Origin: an uncultured Nitrospira sp.
GTDB taxonomy: Bacteria > Nitrospirota > Nitrospiria > Nitrospirales > Nitrospiraceae
Assembly: GCA_902500755.1 (NCBI GenBank)
Contig: CABVRV010000034.1
Coordinates: 1 to 35,623, forward strand
Direction of reading: 5' to 3'
DNA length: 35,623 nt
Made by a program: the position numbers and the translations under genes. This document shows, one piece after another, positions 9,249-19,977 of the stretch (position 1 is its first letter; each line of letters opens with the position of its first letter). The notes under the pieces are model-generated. The model was not told where the DNA came from. It was given only the letters and a program-made list of their open reading frames with translations, and made no database searches.

Positions 9249-10076
9249 TCATGCCGGATCTGTGGTCGAGGTGTGATGGTCTCTGGTGTTCCATACCGCC
9301 TGCTCGCTGGCCGCACGCCCCCGAGGACCTTGAAAGTATTCACGGATCACGGGATCGTCCGACTGGGATAGCTCCTGCATGGTGCCGACCCCGAGCACTC
9401 TCCCACTTCCCAGCACTGCCACACGATTGGCGATGCGCCATAGGGAATCCAGATCGTGCGTGACCATGACCACCGTCAGTCCCAAAAGACTTTTCAACGA
9501 GAGCACGAGATCGTCGAATCCCGCAGCAATGATCGGATCGAGTCCAGCCGTCGGTTCGTCGAGGAACAGCAGCTCGGGGTCCATCACAATCGCTCGGGCC
9601 AACGCCGCTCGCCTCCGCATGCCTCCGCTGAGTTCGTTGGGATACTTGACGGCGCTGTCCGGAGGTAATCCCACCATGGCAATCTTGGCGGCCACAATAT
9701 CTCGAATCAGTTCGACGCTCAATGTCGTATGCTCACGCAAGGGAACGGCGACATTCTCCGCTAGTGTGAACGAGCTGAACAGCGCGCCATGTTGGAACAT
9801 GACACCAAATCGGCGGTGGACCGGATGGCCATCGCCCGCTTCCAATCGTCGGCTGTCTATGCCGAACAACCGTATGGTTCCGGCCGACGGGATGATCAGG
9901 CCGATGATCTCACGCAATAACGTGGTCTTGCCACACCCGTTGCCTCCGGCAATCGCGAAAATTTCTCCACGGTTGATGGACAGGCTGACGTCCTCGTGCA
10001 CGACGGCTTGTCCAAACCTCGTGGCCACGTGACTCACCTCAATCACCGGAGTCTCAAGATTCGTAGCCGACGGCAT
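9249..10076 (-). CDS. mlaF: MlaF-like ABC ATPase
   Basis: A 275-residue ATPase that powers the MlaE permease. Walker A GGNGCGKT at 44-51, signature LSGGM at 149-153, Walker B LLFLDE at 169-174, then PTAGLDP, and a switch histidine in VTHD. The C-terminal tail (about 30 residues, RGRAASEQ onwards) is hydrophilic and longer than in E. coli. AGGTAG lies about 9 bases before the ATG. It is 28 bases upstream of mlaD but separated from mlaE by 174 bases that contain a 118-bp palindromic repeat. Confidence 0.93.
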   Translation of the reverse strand: MPSATNLETPVIEVSHVATRFGQAVVHEDVSLSINRGEIFAIAGGNGCGKTTLLREIIGLIIPSAGTIRLFGIDSRRLEAGDGHPVHRRFGVMFQHGALFSSFTLAENVAVPLREHTTLSVELIRDIVAAKIAMVGLPPDSAVKYPNELSGGMRRRAALARAIVMDPELLFLDEPTAGLDPIIAAGFDDLVLSLKSLLGLTVVMVTHDLDSLWRIANRVAVLGSGRVLGVGTMQELSQSDDPVIREYFQGPRGRAASEQAVWNTRDHHTSTTDPA

Positions 10077-10130
10077 CAGGAACTACCTCTTGCACGCTTG
10101 TTCGCAGACCGTTGAAAACTTCGAGACCCA

Positions 10131-10248
10131 GGATGTTCAAAAAGACCGTCCGGCAAGGCCGCAGCGAGCGAAGAGGCGAGGCGTACGCTTCGGTACGTTG
10201 AGCCTCTGAGCGATGCGAGAACGCCGCTGGCGGACTTTTTCAACATCC
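10131..10248 (-). repeat. 118-bp palindromic intergenic repeat, copy 1
   Basis: Plus-strand ends GGATGTTCAAAAAG and CTTTTTCAACATCC are inverted repeats with one mismatch in 14. An inner hairpin is formed by GAGGCGAGGCGTAC and GTACGTTGAGCCTC. A highly similar copy lies at 22616-22737 in the same orientation. It begins 2 bases after the mlaE stop (in the direction of transcription) and ends 54 bases before the mlaF ATG. No transposase is inside, so it looks like a MITE- or REP-like element, possibly folding in the mRNA. Confidence 0.85.
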
Positions 10249-10250
10249 CG

Positions 10251-11372
10251 CTACAAATCCCACCAATTGAGCAAAATGCTGCAAAGCGCATCGAACACAA
10301 TCACGAGGAAAATTCCCTGCACGACACTGATGGTGGTGTGTCGGCCGACGTCGTCAACGCCACCACGAATCTGAAATCCTTGATAGCAACCCACCAACGC
10401 GATGATCGCCGCAAAGATTGGAGCCTTTCCCAATCCGATCAGAAAGTGTCGCACAGGCACCGCTTCCTCGAATCGAGCGATGAACTCTATAAAGCTCACG
10501 TTGAGCTCTCCCAGGGCGATCAGCATACCGCCGAATACCCCCACGATATCTGCGTACACCGTCAACAGGGGAAGAGCAATGATAAGGCCAAGCGATCGCG
10601 GGAGCACGAGCAAGTTCATGGGCGAGATGCCCAACGTCCGCACCGCGTCTAATTCTTCCGTGACCTTCATGGTGCCGATCTCGGCCGCATAGGCCGATCC
10701 CGACCGGCCGGCGATGAGGATCGCCACGATCAACGGCGCGATTTCACGCAACAGAGAGATGCCGACCAGATCCACGATGAAAATGTTCGTGCCGAACTTG
10801 CGTAGCTGTTCCGCTCCTTGATACGCAATGACGACTCCGACGAGAAACGTCAGCAGACCGGTGATCGGCAGAGCCCGCACACCATCCAGTTCCACGATCC
10901 GAAGGAGCGCTCGCCATCGGATAGAACGCGGCCGCGTCAGAGATCGGCCGAACGCGATGGTGCTCTCTCCGAGAAAGGCGAGGGCGCGAATCGCAGACCG
11001 TTGCCGAGACTGTAGCGCACGTGCCAGGCTCTGATCCCATCCCGTTCCTCGGACAGCGGCTCCGCGCTCAAGTCGAGGTCGGTCAGTTTCCACCTTCTGA
11101 AGCAGATCGACGAATTCCGGCTTTAGCCCTTGGAGAGACGTCTGTTGACCCTTACGACGCAAACCGTCGATGCAACGCTGCAGCATCAGTGCGCCACCCG
11201 TATCCATGGCGGTCACTCCAGCGACGTCGTAGAGAACAGAGGACACATTTGGCCATCGAAGCGCTCGACTTCCTCGCTCCAGCTGGGCCAGGTTCGGAAG
11301 GATCCACGCGCCGCGGCAGCGGATCACATTATTCTCGACCGAGATGGTTGCCTGTTGTTCCATCAATCCCAC
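10251..11372 (-). CDS. mlaE: MlaE-like ABC permease with N-terminal STAS domain
   Basis: A 373-residue inner-membrane permease of the Mla lipid-transport complex. The first ~95 residues form a STAS-like domain (VSSVLYDVAGVTAMDTGG), the rest is MlaE with about five to six membrane segments and the family hallmarks EIAPLIVAILIAGRSGSA, ELDAVRTLGI and GCYQGF. Fusion of STAS and MlaE in one protein is common outside enterics, where MlaB supplies STAS separately. The frame opens with GTG at 11372; ATG at 11363, with GGGA before it, is an alternative. It is the first gene of the operon, 88 bases downstream of ftsH. Confidence 0.93.
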   Translation of the reverse strand: MGLMEQQATISVENNVIRCRGAWILPNLAQLERGSRALRWPNVSSVLYDVAGVTAMDTGGALMLQRCIDGLRRKGQQTSLQGLKPEFVDLLQKVETDRPRLERGAAVRGTGWDQSLARALQSRQRSAIRALAFLGESTIAFGRSLTRPRSIRWRALLRIVELDGVRALPITGLLTFLVGVVIAYQGAEQLRKFGTNIFIVDLVGISLLREIAPLIVAILIAGRSGSAYAAEIGTMKVTEELDAVRTLGISPMNLLVLPRSLGLIIALPLLTVYADIVGVFGGMLIALGELNVSFIEFIARFEEAVPVRHFLIGLGKAPIFAAIIALVGCYQGFQIRGGVDDVGRHTTISVVQGIFLVIVFDALCSILLNWWDL

Positions 11373-11460
11373 GTCGTCGGTTGATCGGACTCCTCATAAG
11401 TCTGCGCATCACATCTGTCCGAGCCCTGTCAGAAAACCGTAAACAATCTCCGAGCGCCGT

Positions 11461-13263
11461 CTACGCGCCATCGAGAATAGCTTTCAGCTCGGTCCCGGTA
11501 ATGACCTCGCGTTCCAGCAAAAGCTTGGCGCCCTGTTGGAGCGCGGCTTTCCTTTCTTCCAGCATTTGCCTTACCCGCCCGTACTGCTCATCAATGATTC
11601 GCCGCACTTCGCAATCGATTTCACGGGCGGTCTCTTCGGAATAGTCGCCTTTCTCGGACGCGATAGGAAGTTGGAGAAATTGTGGTTGCCGCTCTCGCTC
11701 CAACGTGATGGTGCCGAGTTTTTCGCTCATCCCATAAGCCTTGACCATGCTTTTCGCGATGTCGGTGGCCTTGAGGAGGTCGTTCTGCGCTCCCGTTGAA
11801 GCCTCGCCGAAAATGGTTTCCTCGGCGATCCGGCCACCGAGTAACACAGCAACTTTATTCTCCAATTCGGATTTCGTCATGAGAAACCGGTCTTCCGTCG
11901 GAAGCTGCAATGTGTAGCCAAGCGCCGCCACGCCGCGCGGAATGATCGAGATTTTCTGCACCTGATCCATCCCCGGCAACGACATCGCGACGAGGGCATG
12001 GCCTGTCTCATGGTAGGCCACCCGCTCCTTCTCCATCTTATTCAGGACGCGATTTTTCTTTTCCAGTCCGGCGATGACTCGCTCCACGGCCTCCTGCAAT
12101 TCCGGGAGCCCCACTTGGTCTTTGCCGCGACGCACGGCCAGCAACGCCGCCTCGTTGATGATGTTGGCCAAATCGGCTCCGGAGAATCCTGGCGTCATCG
12201 CGGCAATGTTTTCGAGATCCGCGTCCGGACCCAACGTGACCTGTTTGGCATGCACACGGAGAATGGCCAGGCGACCGATCTTGTCCGGACGGTCAACGAC
12301 CACATGACGATCAAACCGGCCGGCCCGCAACAAGGCAGGGTCAAGAATCTCAGGGCGATTGGTCGCGGCCATGAGAATGACGCCGATCCGAGGATCGAAG
12401 CCATCCATTTCGACCAGCAACTGATTGAGCGTTTGCTCCCGCTCCTCATGCCCCATGGGCCCTGCGCCACGGGCTTTTCCGAGCGCATCTAATTCATCGA
12501 TGAAAATGATGCACGGCGCCTTGCCCTTCGCCTGTTCAAACAAATCGCGAACCCTTGCGGCGCCCACTCCCACGAACATCTCAACAAATTCTGAGCCGCT
12601 GATGCTGAAGAACGTCACACCGGCCTCACCGGCCACAGCACGGGCCAGCAACGTCTTCCCGGTCCCCGGAGGTCCAACAAGCAGGATCCCCTTGGGAATC
12701 TTGCCGCCGAGCTTGGTGAACTTCTCCGGCGTCTTGAGGAACTCGATCACCTCACGCAGCTCTTCTTTGGCCTCGTCCACGCCGGCGACGTCCGCGAACG
12801 TCACCTTAATGTCCTTCTCTACGTAGATCTTCGCTTTGGACTGCCCGACCTGCATGAAACCGCCCTGCGCCTGTCCTAATCGTCGAAAGATGAAGAACCA
12901 GATGCCGACGAAGAGAGCGACCGGGACGATCCATGATAGGAGATCACGCCAAAACGTGGATTCAATGACACCGGTAAAGGTGACTCCGTGTTGATTGAGT
13001 TCACGCACGAGTTCAGGGTCTTCGACCCGCACAGTCGCAAAGGCTTTGGGTTCTTTCGAATCCCCTTCAGGCTTCAATGTTCCAGTCAAGACGTGGCTGG
13101 TCACGGAGACTTCTGCGACTTTGCCAGCCGCTACCAGCCGCTTGAATTCACTGTAGGGCAGCTCTTCGACCTGGTTCAGAGCCTGAATAAAGTCATGCAC
13201 GAGCACCACCGCCATCATGGCAAGAAGGATGTACCAAATGGAAAAGGAGACTTTTTTATTCAT
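11461..13263 (-). CDS. ftsH: ATP-dependent zinc metalloprotease FtsH
   Basis: A 600-residue membrane-bound AAA+ protease that extracts and degrades membrane and short-lived proteins. Two N-terminal membrane segments (about 9-24 and 106-127) flank a periplasmic loop. Walker A GPPGTGKT at 197-204, Walker B IIFIDE at 252-257, second region of homology with TNRP, the zinc site HETGH at 418-422, and the third metal ligand in TGAQNDL near 495. Length is slightly below E. coli FtsH (644), with a short C-terminal tail. AAAGGA lies 9 bases before the ATG. 47 bases separate it from the upstream DUF1207 gene, so the two may be cotranscribed. Confidence 0.96.
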   Translation of the reverse strand: MNKKVSFSIWYILLAMMAVVLVHDFIQALNQVEELPYSEFKRLVAAGKVAEVSVTSHVLTGTLKPEGDSKEPKAFATVRVEDPELVRELNQHGVTFTGVIESTFWRDLLSWIVPVALFVGIWFFIFRRLGQAQGGFMQVGQSKAKIYVEKDIKVTFADVAGVDEAKEELREVIEFLKTPEKFTKLGGKIPKGILLVGPPGTGKTLLARAVAGEAGVTFFSISGSEFVEMFVGVGAARVRDLFEQAKGKAPCIIFIDELDALGKARGAGPMGHEEREQTLNQLLVEMDGFDPRIGVILMAATNRPEILDPALLRAGRFDRHVVVDRPDKIGRLAILRVHAKQVTLGPDADLENIAAMTPGFSGADLANIINEAALLAVRRGKDQVGLPELQEAVERVIAGLEKKNRVLNKMEKERVAYHETGHALVAMSLPGMDQVQKISIIPRGVAALGYTLQLPTEDRFLMTKSELENKVAVLLGGRIAEETIFGEASTGAQNDLLKATDIAKSMVKAYGMSEKLGTITLERERQPQFLQLPIASEKGDYSEETAREIDCEVRRIIDEQYGRVRQMLEERKAALQQGAKLLLEREVITGTELKAILDGA

Positions 13264-13311
13264 TGCTCGCGGTCCTTTATGAGGAATACAAGGCTTTCGA
13301 CATGAGAGCCA

Positions 13312-14283
13312 CTAAAACATGAAATAGGCCCCTAGACCGATCGATTCGATCTTCTGGGTGATCGTAAACAGGCCATAGGGGTTGAATCCATGGAAGTAGT
13401 TCGCCATGATTCGAAAACGCCGGAGCGAGCCTGTTCTGGACCATTCAAACCCGCCCAGGACATTGGTGTCGATAATCCACTCATGTGCCTGTATCGACTT
13501 GAAATCCGCCGACAGTACCGGTGTCACGACGAGCCGGTCGAGGAACGGCACCAAGATCCGCGTACGCATGGATGGAGCCCGTGCTTCGAATCCCCACTGA
13601 ACCTTCCCGCGGTCGAATGTTGCCGGTTCTCGATGCACCAGATACCCACCTCCACCATAGATACGCAGCCATCTGTAATCGTAGGACAGAATGGCGTCCA
13701 CCTCCTCAAGGATAAACGTAATCGGCTTGAATCCTGGATTGGCCCCCAAAAACTCATCGCCGATGTGGCTGCTTTGGTGATAAAAGCGCAATCGTGCAGA
13801 CCAATTGCCTGAGCGCCATGTAATCGGTATGCCGACATTGAAGTCCGTGTTGACCAGTTGGGCATTCTTTTCATCTAAGTCGAATTGGGCAAAAATGCCG
13901 GTGAGCAGGCTGATCTGCCACCCATTGCACCCGTCCCGCCTCGTGTAAAAACCAAAGTTCTCTCCGATCGCCACGGACCCGATATTGGAGGTTGTGCGGT
14001 CAGTGCGCGATCGCGTCGATCGCCAGTTTGCAAAGAACTGCGGCTGCTTCGGATCCGCCAACAGCGGACGGAAGACATCATCGGAAGGAAACGCCTCTCC
14101 ATCGGCTTTGCCATCGATTTTCTCATAGGCTTGTCCATACCGACAATCGAGCGGTATCTTTAAGTTCGTCCCATCCGGATTCTTGTCGCCTATCTCATCG
14201 GCATACACTGGTCCGACCAACAGGAAGTACAGACAAAATATTCCGACATTCCATCGATCGCAAGACAGCACCCTGCGGCCCAT
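13312..14283 (-). CDS. DUF1207-family outer-membrane beta-barrel protein
   Basis: A 323-residue exported protein of unknown function. The start at 14283 follows AAGGGGAGG at good spacing and gives a signal peptide ending near PVYADEIG; the frame is open to 14328. The segment FPSDDVFRPLLADPKQPQFF is the hallmark of DUF1207. The remainder has alternating aromatic strands (WSARLRFYHQSSHIGDEF, WLRIYGGGGYLVH) and ends in F, as outer-membrane barrels do. No enzyme motif is seen. It is the gene before ftsH. Confidence 0.8.
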   Translation of the reverse strand: MGRRVLSCDRWNVGIFCLYFLLVGPVYADEIGDKNPDGTNLKIPLDCRYGQAYEKIDGKADGEAFPSDDVFRPLLADPKQPQFFANWRSTRSRTDRTTSNIGSVAIGENFGFYTRRDGCNGWQISLLTGIFAQFDLDEKNAQLVNTDFNVGIPITWRSGNWSARLRFYHQSSHIGDEFLGANPGFKPITFILEEVDAILSYDYRWLRIYGGGGYLVHREPATFDRGKVQWGFEARAPSMRTRILVPFLDRLVVTPVLSADFKSIQAHEWIIDTNVLGGFEWSRTGSLRRFRIMANYFHGFNPYGLFTITQKIESIGLGAYFMF

Positions 14284-14451
14284 ACCTTTCCTCCCCTTTG
14301 GCATTTTTACATGAAGTGAGTTGGGCAACCCTCATAGGGCCCCTTCGATAGCATATTGTGGGAGGAAATTCATAGATATTGAAAGGCATCGCTGACTAGA
14401 ATCACCCTTTCATGCGCAGCACATTGTCCTCGCCATGGAGCGGTTCGCTGT

Positions 14452-16875
14452 TTATCCGTGCCTCCTTTGCGCAGACTTCTGGCTCAAGTCCCACTTCCAT
14501 TGGCTGATCTCCGGCATATCTTCTCCATATTCGGCGATGTACTGCTTATGTTCGATGCGCTTATCGCGGAGGGCCTGCTTGGCATAGTCGGCCTGAGAGC
14601 CATGAAGCGGTATCCGATCGATGACATCCGCAACCAGATGAAAGCGATCGATGTCGTTCATCACTGCCATGTCGAAGGGCGTGGTTGTTGTTCCCTCTTC
14701 CTTATATCCACGCACATGCAAGTTCTTGTGATTCGTCCGCCGATAGGTCAGTCGGTGGATGAGCCAGGGGTAGCCATGGAAGACGAAAATGATCGGCTTG
14801 TCCGTCGTGAACAGTGCGTCGAAATCTCTATCTGACAATCCGTTCGGATGCTCGGCTTGCGGCTGCAGCTTCATCAGATCGACCACGTTGATGACGCGAA
14901 CCCTGACGTCCGGCAGATGGGTCCGCATCAAGGACACGGCCGCCAGCGTTTCCATGGTGGGGACATCGCCGCAACAGGCCATCACCACATCCGGCTCGCT
15001 GTCCTTGTCATTACTGGCCCATTCCCAGATGCCGATGCCGGCCGTGCAATGCTTGACCGCAGCATCCATGTCGAGCCATTGGAGCGCCCGCTGTTTGCCC
15101 GCCACGATAACGTTCACGTGATTGCGACTGCGGAGACAATGGTCGGTCACGGACAGGAGCGTATTGGCGTCGGGCGGAAGATAGACACGGATGACCTCGG
15201 CTTTCTTGTTGACGACGTGATCGATAAAGCCGGGATCTTGATGACTGAAACCGTTGTGATCCTGCCGCCAGACGTGGGAGGACAACAAATAATTCAGCGA
15301 GGCGATCGGTCGTCGCCATGGGATATGGTTGCAGACCTTGAGCCATTTGGCATGTTGATTGAACATCGAGTCGATGATGTGAATGAACGCCTCGTAGCAG
15401 GAAAAGAAACCATGCCGGCCGGTCAGGAGATACCCCTCCAACCACCCCTGGCATTGGTGTTCACTGAGCATCTCCATGACTCTCCCGTCCGGCGCCAGAT
15501 GATCATCATACGGAAGGCGGTCCGCCATCCAAGCCCGGTTGGTGACGTCCAAGACGTCTTGCCAGCGATTCGAATTGTTTTCGTCCGGACTGAAGAGTCG
15601 GAAATTCCGACTCCCCAAGTTCAACTTCATCGTATCTCGCAAGAAAGCCCCCATCACGCGAGTGGATTCCGCTTCGAGAACGCCCGGCCCCGGAATCCTG
15701 ACGGCATACTCCCGGAAATCAGGCAGGCGTAGATCCTTAAGCAGCAGGCCGCCGTTCGCGTGGGGATTCGCACTCATACGACGGCTTCCTCGTGGCGCCA
15801 ACTCCATCAATTCCGGCTGAAGCGCTCCTGTCTTGTCGAACAACTCCTGTGGTTTGTAGCTCTTCATCCATCGCTCAAGAATCTTGATATGTGCCGGCTT
15901 GTCCATGTCCCCCATCGGCACTTGATGGGACCGCCAGTAGTCTTCGGTCCGCTTGCCGTCGATCTGTGGCGGGCAGGTCCAGCCTTTGGGCGTTCGGAAC
16001 ACGATCATCGGCCACAGCGGCCGTTCTATAGAGCCGCCTCGGCGTGCAGCAGTCTTGATATCTTCGATGTCTTTCAGGACGGAATCAAGCGTGGCGGCCA
16101 TACGTTCATGCATCTCCCACGGATTGCTGCCCTCGACATAATGGGGGCGATATCCATAACCGCGCATCAGGTGATCCAGCTCGTCGTGACTGATCCTGGC
16201 CAGCACGGTCGGATTCGCGATCTTGTAGCCGTTCAGATGAAGGATGGGGAGAACGACGCCGTCTGTGACCGGATTAAGAAACTTATTCGAGTGCCAGCTC
16301 GTCGCGAGCGGACCCGTCTCCGCCTCTCCGTCACCAATCACGCAGGCCGCAATCAAGTCGGGATTGTCAAAGACGGCTCCGTAGGCATGTGAGAGGGCAT
16401 AGCCCAGTTCGCCCCCTTCGTGAATGGACCCCGGAGTCTCCGGCGCCACGTGGCTGGGAATACCGCCGGGAAAGGAAAATTGCTTGAACAAGCGTTTCAT
16501 TCCCTGCTCGTCTTGCGAGATATGCGTATAGACTTCGCTGTACGTGCCTTCGAGATAGGCGTTCGCGACGAGACCGGGGCCGCCGTGGCCGGGCCCGGTG
16601 ATATAGATCATATTGAGGTCGTGTTCCTTGATGAGGCGGTTCAGATGCACATAGATGAAGTTCAATCCCGGTGTCGTTCCCCAATGGCCGAGCAGGCGCG
16701 GCTTGATGTGAGCCCGCGTGAGCGGCTTCTTCAATAAGGGATTGTCGAAGAGATAGATCTGACCCACTGAGAGATAGTTAGCCGCGCGCCAATAGGCATC
16801 CATGTTCTTCCGCTGTTCCGGACTCAACATCTTTGACTTCGTTCGTTGCATAACCTCCTCATCTTTTGTCTTCAT
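14452..16875 (-). CDS. xfp: Phosphoketolase (xylulose-5-phosphate/fructose-6-phosphate)
   Basis: An 807-residue thiamine-diphosphate enzyme splitting xylulose-5-P (or fructose-6-P) with phosphate into acetyl phosphate and glyceraldehyde-3-P (or erythrose-4-P). Seen: [15 protein letters not shown] near 28-42, [10 protein letters not shown] at 64-73, GPGHGGP at 94-100, and the cofactor motif [14 protein letters not shown] at 181-194. Length is normal (about 790-830). The start ATG overlaps the acetate kinase stop in ATGA, supporting coupled translation; a GAGGAGG followed by ATG at codon 9 is an internal alternative. Acetyl phosphate made here is the substrate of the preceding acetate kinase. 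Confidence 0.96.
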   Translation of the reverse strand: MKTKDEEVMQRTKSKMLSPEQRKNMDAYWRAANYLSVGQIYLFDNPLLKKPLTRAHIKPRLLGHWGTTPGLNFIYVHLNRLIKEHDLNMIYITGPGHGGPGLVANAYLEGTYSEVYTHISQDEQGMKRLFKQFSFPGGIPSHVAPETPGSIHEGGELGYALSHAYGAVFDNPDLIAACVIGDGEAETGPLATSWHSNKFLNPVTDGVVLPILHLNGYKIANPTVLARISHDELDHLMRGYGYRPHYVEGSNPWEMHERMAATLDSVLKDIEDIKTAARRGGSIERPLWPMIVFRTPKGWTCPPQIDGKRTEDYWRSHQVPMGDMDKPAHIKILERWMKSYKPQELFDKTGALQPELMELAPRGSRRMSANPHANGGLLLKDLRLPDFREYAVRIPGPGVLEAESTRVMGAFLRDTMKLNLGSRNFRLFSPDENNSNRWQDVLDVTNRAWMADRLPYDDHLAPDGRVMEMLSEHQCQGWLEGYLLTGRHGFFSCYEAFIHIIDSMFNQHAKWLKVCNHIPWRRPIASLNYLLSSHVWRQDHNGFSHQDPGFIDHVVNKKAEVIRVYLPPDANTLLSVTDHCLRSRNHVNVIVAGKQRALQWLDMDAAVKHCTAGIGIWEWASNDKDSEPDVVMACCGDVPTMETLAAVSLMRTHLPDVRVRVINVVDLMKLQPQAEHPNGLSDRDFDALFTTDKPIIFVFHGYPWLIHRLTYRRTNHKNLHVRGYKEEGTTTTPFDMAVMNDIDRFHLVADVIDRIPLHGSQADYAKQALRDKRIEHKQYIAEYGEDMPEISQWKWDLSQKSAQRRHG

Positions 16876-18083
16876 GACTCTGCTCCGATCAGCTCTAACA
16901 CGGACCGGGCAATCTCACTTTCTTCGTCCGTGTGAATGACTCGCACGGTCACCTTGCTGCTGTCTTTCGAAACCACCGCCTCCCCCGCCTCGTTCCGCAC
17001 AGGATCGATGATCACACCGAGAAATTCCAATCCCTCGCAGATGCGCGAGCGGACGATCGGTGCATGCTCTCCGATTCCCGCGCTGAATACTAAAGTATCC
17101 AATCCTCCCAAAGCCGCAGCCAACGAACCGATGGATCTCTTCGCCTGATAACAAAACAACGCGACCGCCTCGGCCGCTCTCGGATCGTTCCGTTCCTCTT
17201 GGAGGAGGTCGCGCATATCGGAACTGGTTTCCGAGACACCGAGCAAGCCGGACTCGCGGTTGACCATCCGATGGAACCGTTCCACGCTCATGCCTTCCGT
17301 CCGAGCCAGATATGTGACAAGCCCCGGATCGAGATCCCCCGCGCGGCGGCTCATCGGCAGGCCGGAGGTCGGCGTAAAACCCATGGTCGTATCGACAGGT
17401 CTTCCTTTGTTGACCGCGGCCATGCTCGCGCCATTGCCAAGATGAGCCAGAATGACGCGACCCGTCACCTCGTCTGACGTACCGACCCGCCTTAGTTCTC
17501 TCATGAGAAAGGCATAGGACAGGCCATGAAATCCGTATCGTTGAAGGCCCAGCTTTTCATACCGTCGTGGAATCGCCAGAAGACGAGCCACGAGCGGCAT
17601 ACCGCGGTGAAAGGCGGTGTCGAAGCAGGCGACGTGCGGAAGATGAGGATACCGTTGCGCCAACCCCTTGATGAGTTCGATCTCACCTGGGAGATGTTCA
17701 GGATCATAGGCGCTTAACCGTTGCAACTCTCCCATCACAGCCGGTGTCAGCGGTTGAGGAGCACGATAGCGCGGGCCGCCATGCACGACTCGATGCCCGA
17801 TCGCGACCAGTGGACGGTGCGTCAACCGGTCTGTGAGACAGCTGAGCAGGGGCTCGATGCAGGCGGCATGGTCTGGTACGGCCACCGCCTGAGGACCAAC
17901 GGTGCCGGCCCCTTCATGTGTCCATCTCAGTGTCCCCTCAGGTGATCCGATGCGATCGATGAAACCGGACAGCTCACGAACCGGAGCTGTCCCCATGCGA
18001 AACAAGGCAAACTTGAGCGTCGATGATCCTCCATTGATCACCAAGATCAAGCCGTCGATGGAAGCTGAAATGGAATCTGTCAT
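16872..18083 (-). CDS. ackA: Acetate kinase
   Basis: A 403-residue cytoplasmic kinase interconverting acetyl phosphate + ADP and acetate + ATP. Seen: [14 protein letters not shown] near the N-terminus (phosphate-binding), [35 protein letters not shown] and the C-terminal FSAGIGEH. Length matches the family. It overlaps xfp by four bases (ATGA) and follows the glucan phosphorylase by 38 bases, so the three genes form an operon delivering ATP from sugar phosphates without pyruvate dehydrogenase. Confidence 0.95.
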   Translation of the reverse strand: MTDSISASIDGLILVINGGSSTLKFALFRMGTAPVRELSGFIDRIGSPEGTLRWTHEGAGTVGPQAVAVPDHAACIEPLLSCLTDRLTHRPLVAIGHRVVHGGPRYRAPQPLTPAVMGELQRLSAYDPEHLPGEIELIKGLAQRYPHLPHVACFDTAFHRGMPLVARLLAIPRRYEKLGLQRYGFHGLSYAFLMRELRRVGTSDEVTGRVILAHLGNGASMAAVNKGRPVDTTMGFTPTSGLPMSRRAGDLDPGLVTYLARTEGMSVERFHRMVNRESGLLGVSETSSDMRDLLQEERNDPRAAEAVALFCYQAKRSIGSLAAALGGLDTLVFSAGIGEHAPIVRSRICEGLEFLGVIIDPVRNEAGEAVVSKDSSKVTVRVIHTDEESEIARSVLELIGAES

Positions 18084-18121
18084 GACGGTTCCATCTTCAG
18101 ACTTCCGATCAGGGCGTACCG

Positions 18122-19876
18122 TTACTCATGTCGGACATACTCTCCGACCAGTCGGTAGGCATTGTGGAGATATTGAGCCATCATCCTCTGGGTATTGAAG
18201 AATCCGCCGTTCAACGCAATCGCATGCCGCATGATCTCGATGAAGCGTTCACGATCCTTGTAGTAGCAGGGCAAGACTTTTCGCTCCAGCTTGTCATACA
18301 ACGCCGTGGCATGGCAGGCATCCATGTGCCCGCTTGGATCGAGACAGCCTTCGATCCGATCACCGATGGACCAGCCGGTCACATCCTCCACATGTCCCTC
18401 GACCCACCACCCGTCGAGTACGCTCAGACTTGGGACTCCATTGACTGCCGCCTTCATGCCGCTGGTTCCTGAGGCCTCCATCGGAGGAAGCGGCGTGTTG
18501 AGCCACACATCCACACCGGCGCAGAGCAGCTTGGCGAGCGCCATGTCGTAATTCGCGAGATAGGCGACCCGAACCCTACCCCGCAAGGCATCGCGGAGTT
18601 CATGGATTCTATGAATGATGTTCTTCCCCTCCTGATCACGTGGATGTGCCTTGCCGCCGAAGACGATTTGAACCAGTCCGACCTGTTCGACCATCTTGGC
18701 CAATCGTTCGATGTCGTGAAAAATCAGGGTTCCCCGCTTGTACGCCGCTGCCCGTCTGGCAAATCCGATCGTCAACACATCACGGTCGAACCCGGCATTC
18801 GTTTCGCGATTCACATATTCGATCAAGGCCCGCTTGACCGAGATGTGCGCCTCCCATATGTCGTTGTCTGGAATGCTGATCGCGTATCGAAGCGAGAGGT
18901 GATCGCGCCGCCAGTCAGGCAGACGCCGGTCATAGAGCGATTGAAAGGCTGGAGCAGCCCAGGTCACAGCGTGGACGCCGTTGGTAATCGAGTGAATCGG
19001 ATAACCGGGGAAGAGGCTGTGCGACACCTCACCGTGTTTCATGGCGACCCCATTCACGAACCGCGAACCACTTAACGCAAGTTGCGTCATATTCAAGCTA
19101 TGGTCATGTCCACAGGCTTTGAGCCACGCACAGCGCCGGTCGCCGAGCACCCGATGAGCAAGGTCTGGGAGAAATTGATCATGCCCCGCCGGCACCGGCG
19201 TATGGGTCGTAAATACACATTGTTCGCGAACGGCGTCGATGAGATCGGCCGGGACCCCCTCTTCATGGGACCGGAACGCCAGTTTTTCTTCCAGTAAGGC
19301 GAGCACGAGCAGGGCCGCATGCCCTTCATTCATATGGAACCGGCGGAGGTGCCCATAGCCGAGCGCCCGCAGCATGCGATATCCACCCGCTCCCAGCACG
19401 AGCTCCTGGCAAAGTCGATAATACTCATCTCCGCCATAGAGCCTATCCGTGAGCGTCCTGTCCCATGGCTGATTCTCGGGGAGATCCGTGTCGAGCAGGT
19501 AGACAGGCACCTCGTCACCCAACTCACCCTTCACGCGGTATTGCCAGGCCCCCACATGCACCGCACGATCCTCGAGCTCGACCGTCACGCGCGGGCGTAC
19601 AGGATTGCAGAAATCATTGATCGGCCAGGCCACCGGCTCTTCACGCTGCCGGCCCTGTTCATCCAACCGTTGATAAAAATACCCGCGCCGATGCAGGAGC
19701 GTGACCGCCACCATAGGAATCTGAAGATCGGCAGCAGATCGAATTGAATCTCCAGCCAATACACCCAGCCCACCTGCATACGTCGGCATGGCAGGATCGA
19801 GGCCGATTTCCATGGAGAAATAAGCGACCAGCGGGCTTCTTCCTCCAACCGACTCTCCGATCGCTCCATCAGCCAT
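18122..19876 (-). CDS. glgP: Alpha-glucan (glycogen) phosphorylase, short GT35 form
   Basis: A 584-residue PLP enzyme releasing glucose-1-phosphate from glycogen or maltodextrin. It belongs to the shorter alpha-glucan phosphorylase group (TIGR02094-like) rather than the ~800-residue glycogen phosphorylase. Seen: VAYFSMEIGL, PTYAGGLGVLAGD (glycine-rich start region), FHMNEGH, TTHTPVPAGHD, and the PLP site SGTSGMKAAVNG with K475. GGTATCGGG stands before the ATG. First gene of the operon with ackA and xfp; the upstream 101 bases to the next gene carry no clear promoter that I can name. Confidence 0.94.
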   Translation of the reverse strand: MADGAIGESVGGRSPLVAYFSMEIGLDPAMPTYAGGLGVLAGDSIRSAADLQIPMVAVTLLHRRGYFYQRLDEQGRQREEPVAWPINDFCNPVRPRVTVELEDRAVHVGAWQYRVKGELGDEVPVYLLDTDLPENQPWDRTLTDRLYGGDEYYRLCQELVLGAGGYRMLRALGYGHLRRFHMNEGHAALLVLALLEEKLAFRSHEEGVPADLIDAVREQCVFTTHTPVPAGHDQFLPDLAHRVLGDRRCAWLKACGHDHSLNMTQLALSGSRFVNGVAMKHGEVSHSLFPGYPIHSITNGVHAVTWAAPAFQSLYDRRLPDWRRDHLSLRYAISIPDNDIWEAHISVKRALIEYVNRETNAGFDRDVLTIGFARRAAAYKRGTLIFHDIERLAKMVEQVGLVQIVFGGKAHPRDQEGKNIIHRIHELRDALRGRVRVAYLANYDMALAKLLCAGVDVWLNTPLPPMEASGTSGMKAAVNGVPSLSVLDGWWVEGHVEDVTGWSIGDRIEGCLDPSGHMDACHATALYDKLERKVLPCYYKDRERFIEIMRHAIALNGGFFNTQRMMAQYLHNAYRLVGEYVRHE

Positions 19877-19977
19877 CCCGATACCTCCCCACCGTTCTAC
19901 TCTAAGCAGGTCTCAACCTTAAGACAATCCAAATGCGCAGGCCCCATCCATTGTGAAAACCGACCATGGACGCTGGA

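Noticed and set aside
10076-10300. Short minus-strand frame beginning MLKKSAS...VLASLRGST, also present in the copy at 22558-22917
   Set aside because: It is only the translation of the palindromic repeat. The two copies change frame after the central loop because of a length difference, so the peptide is not conserved.
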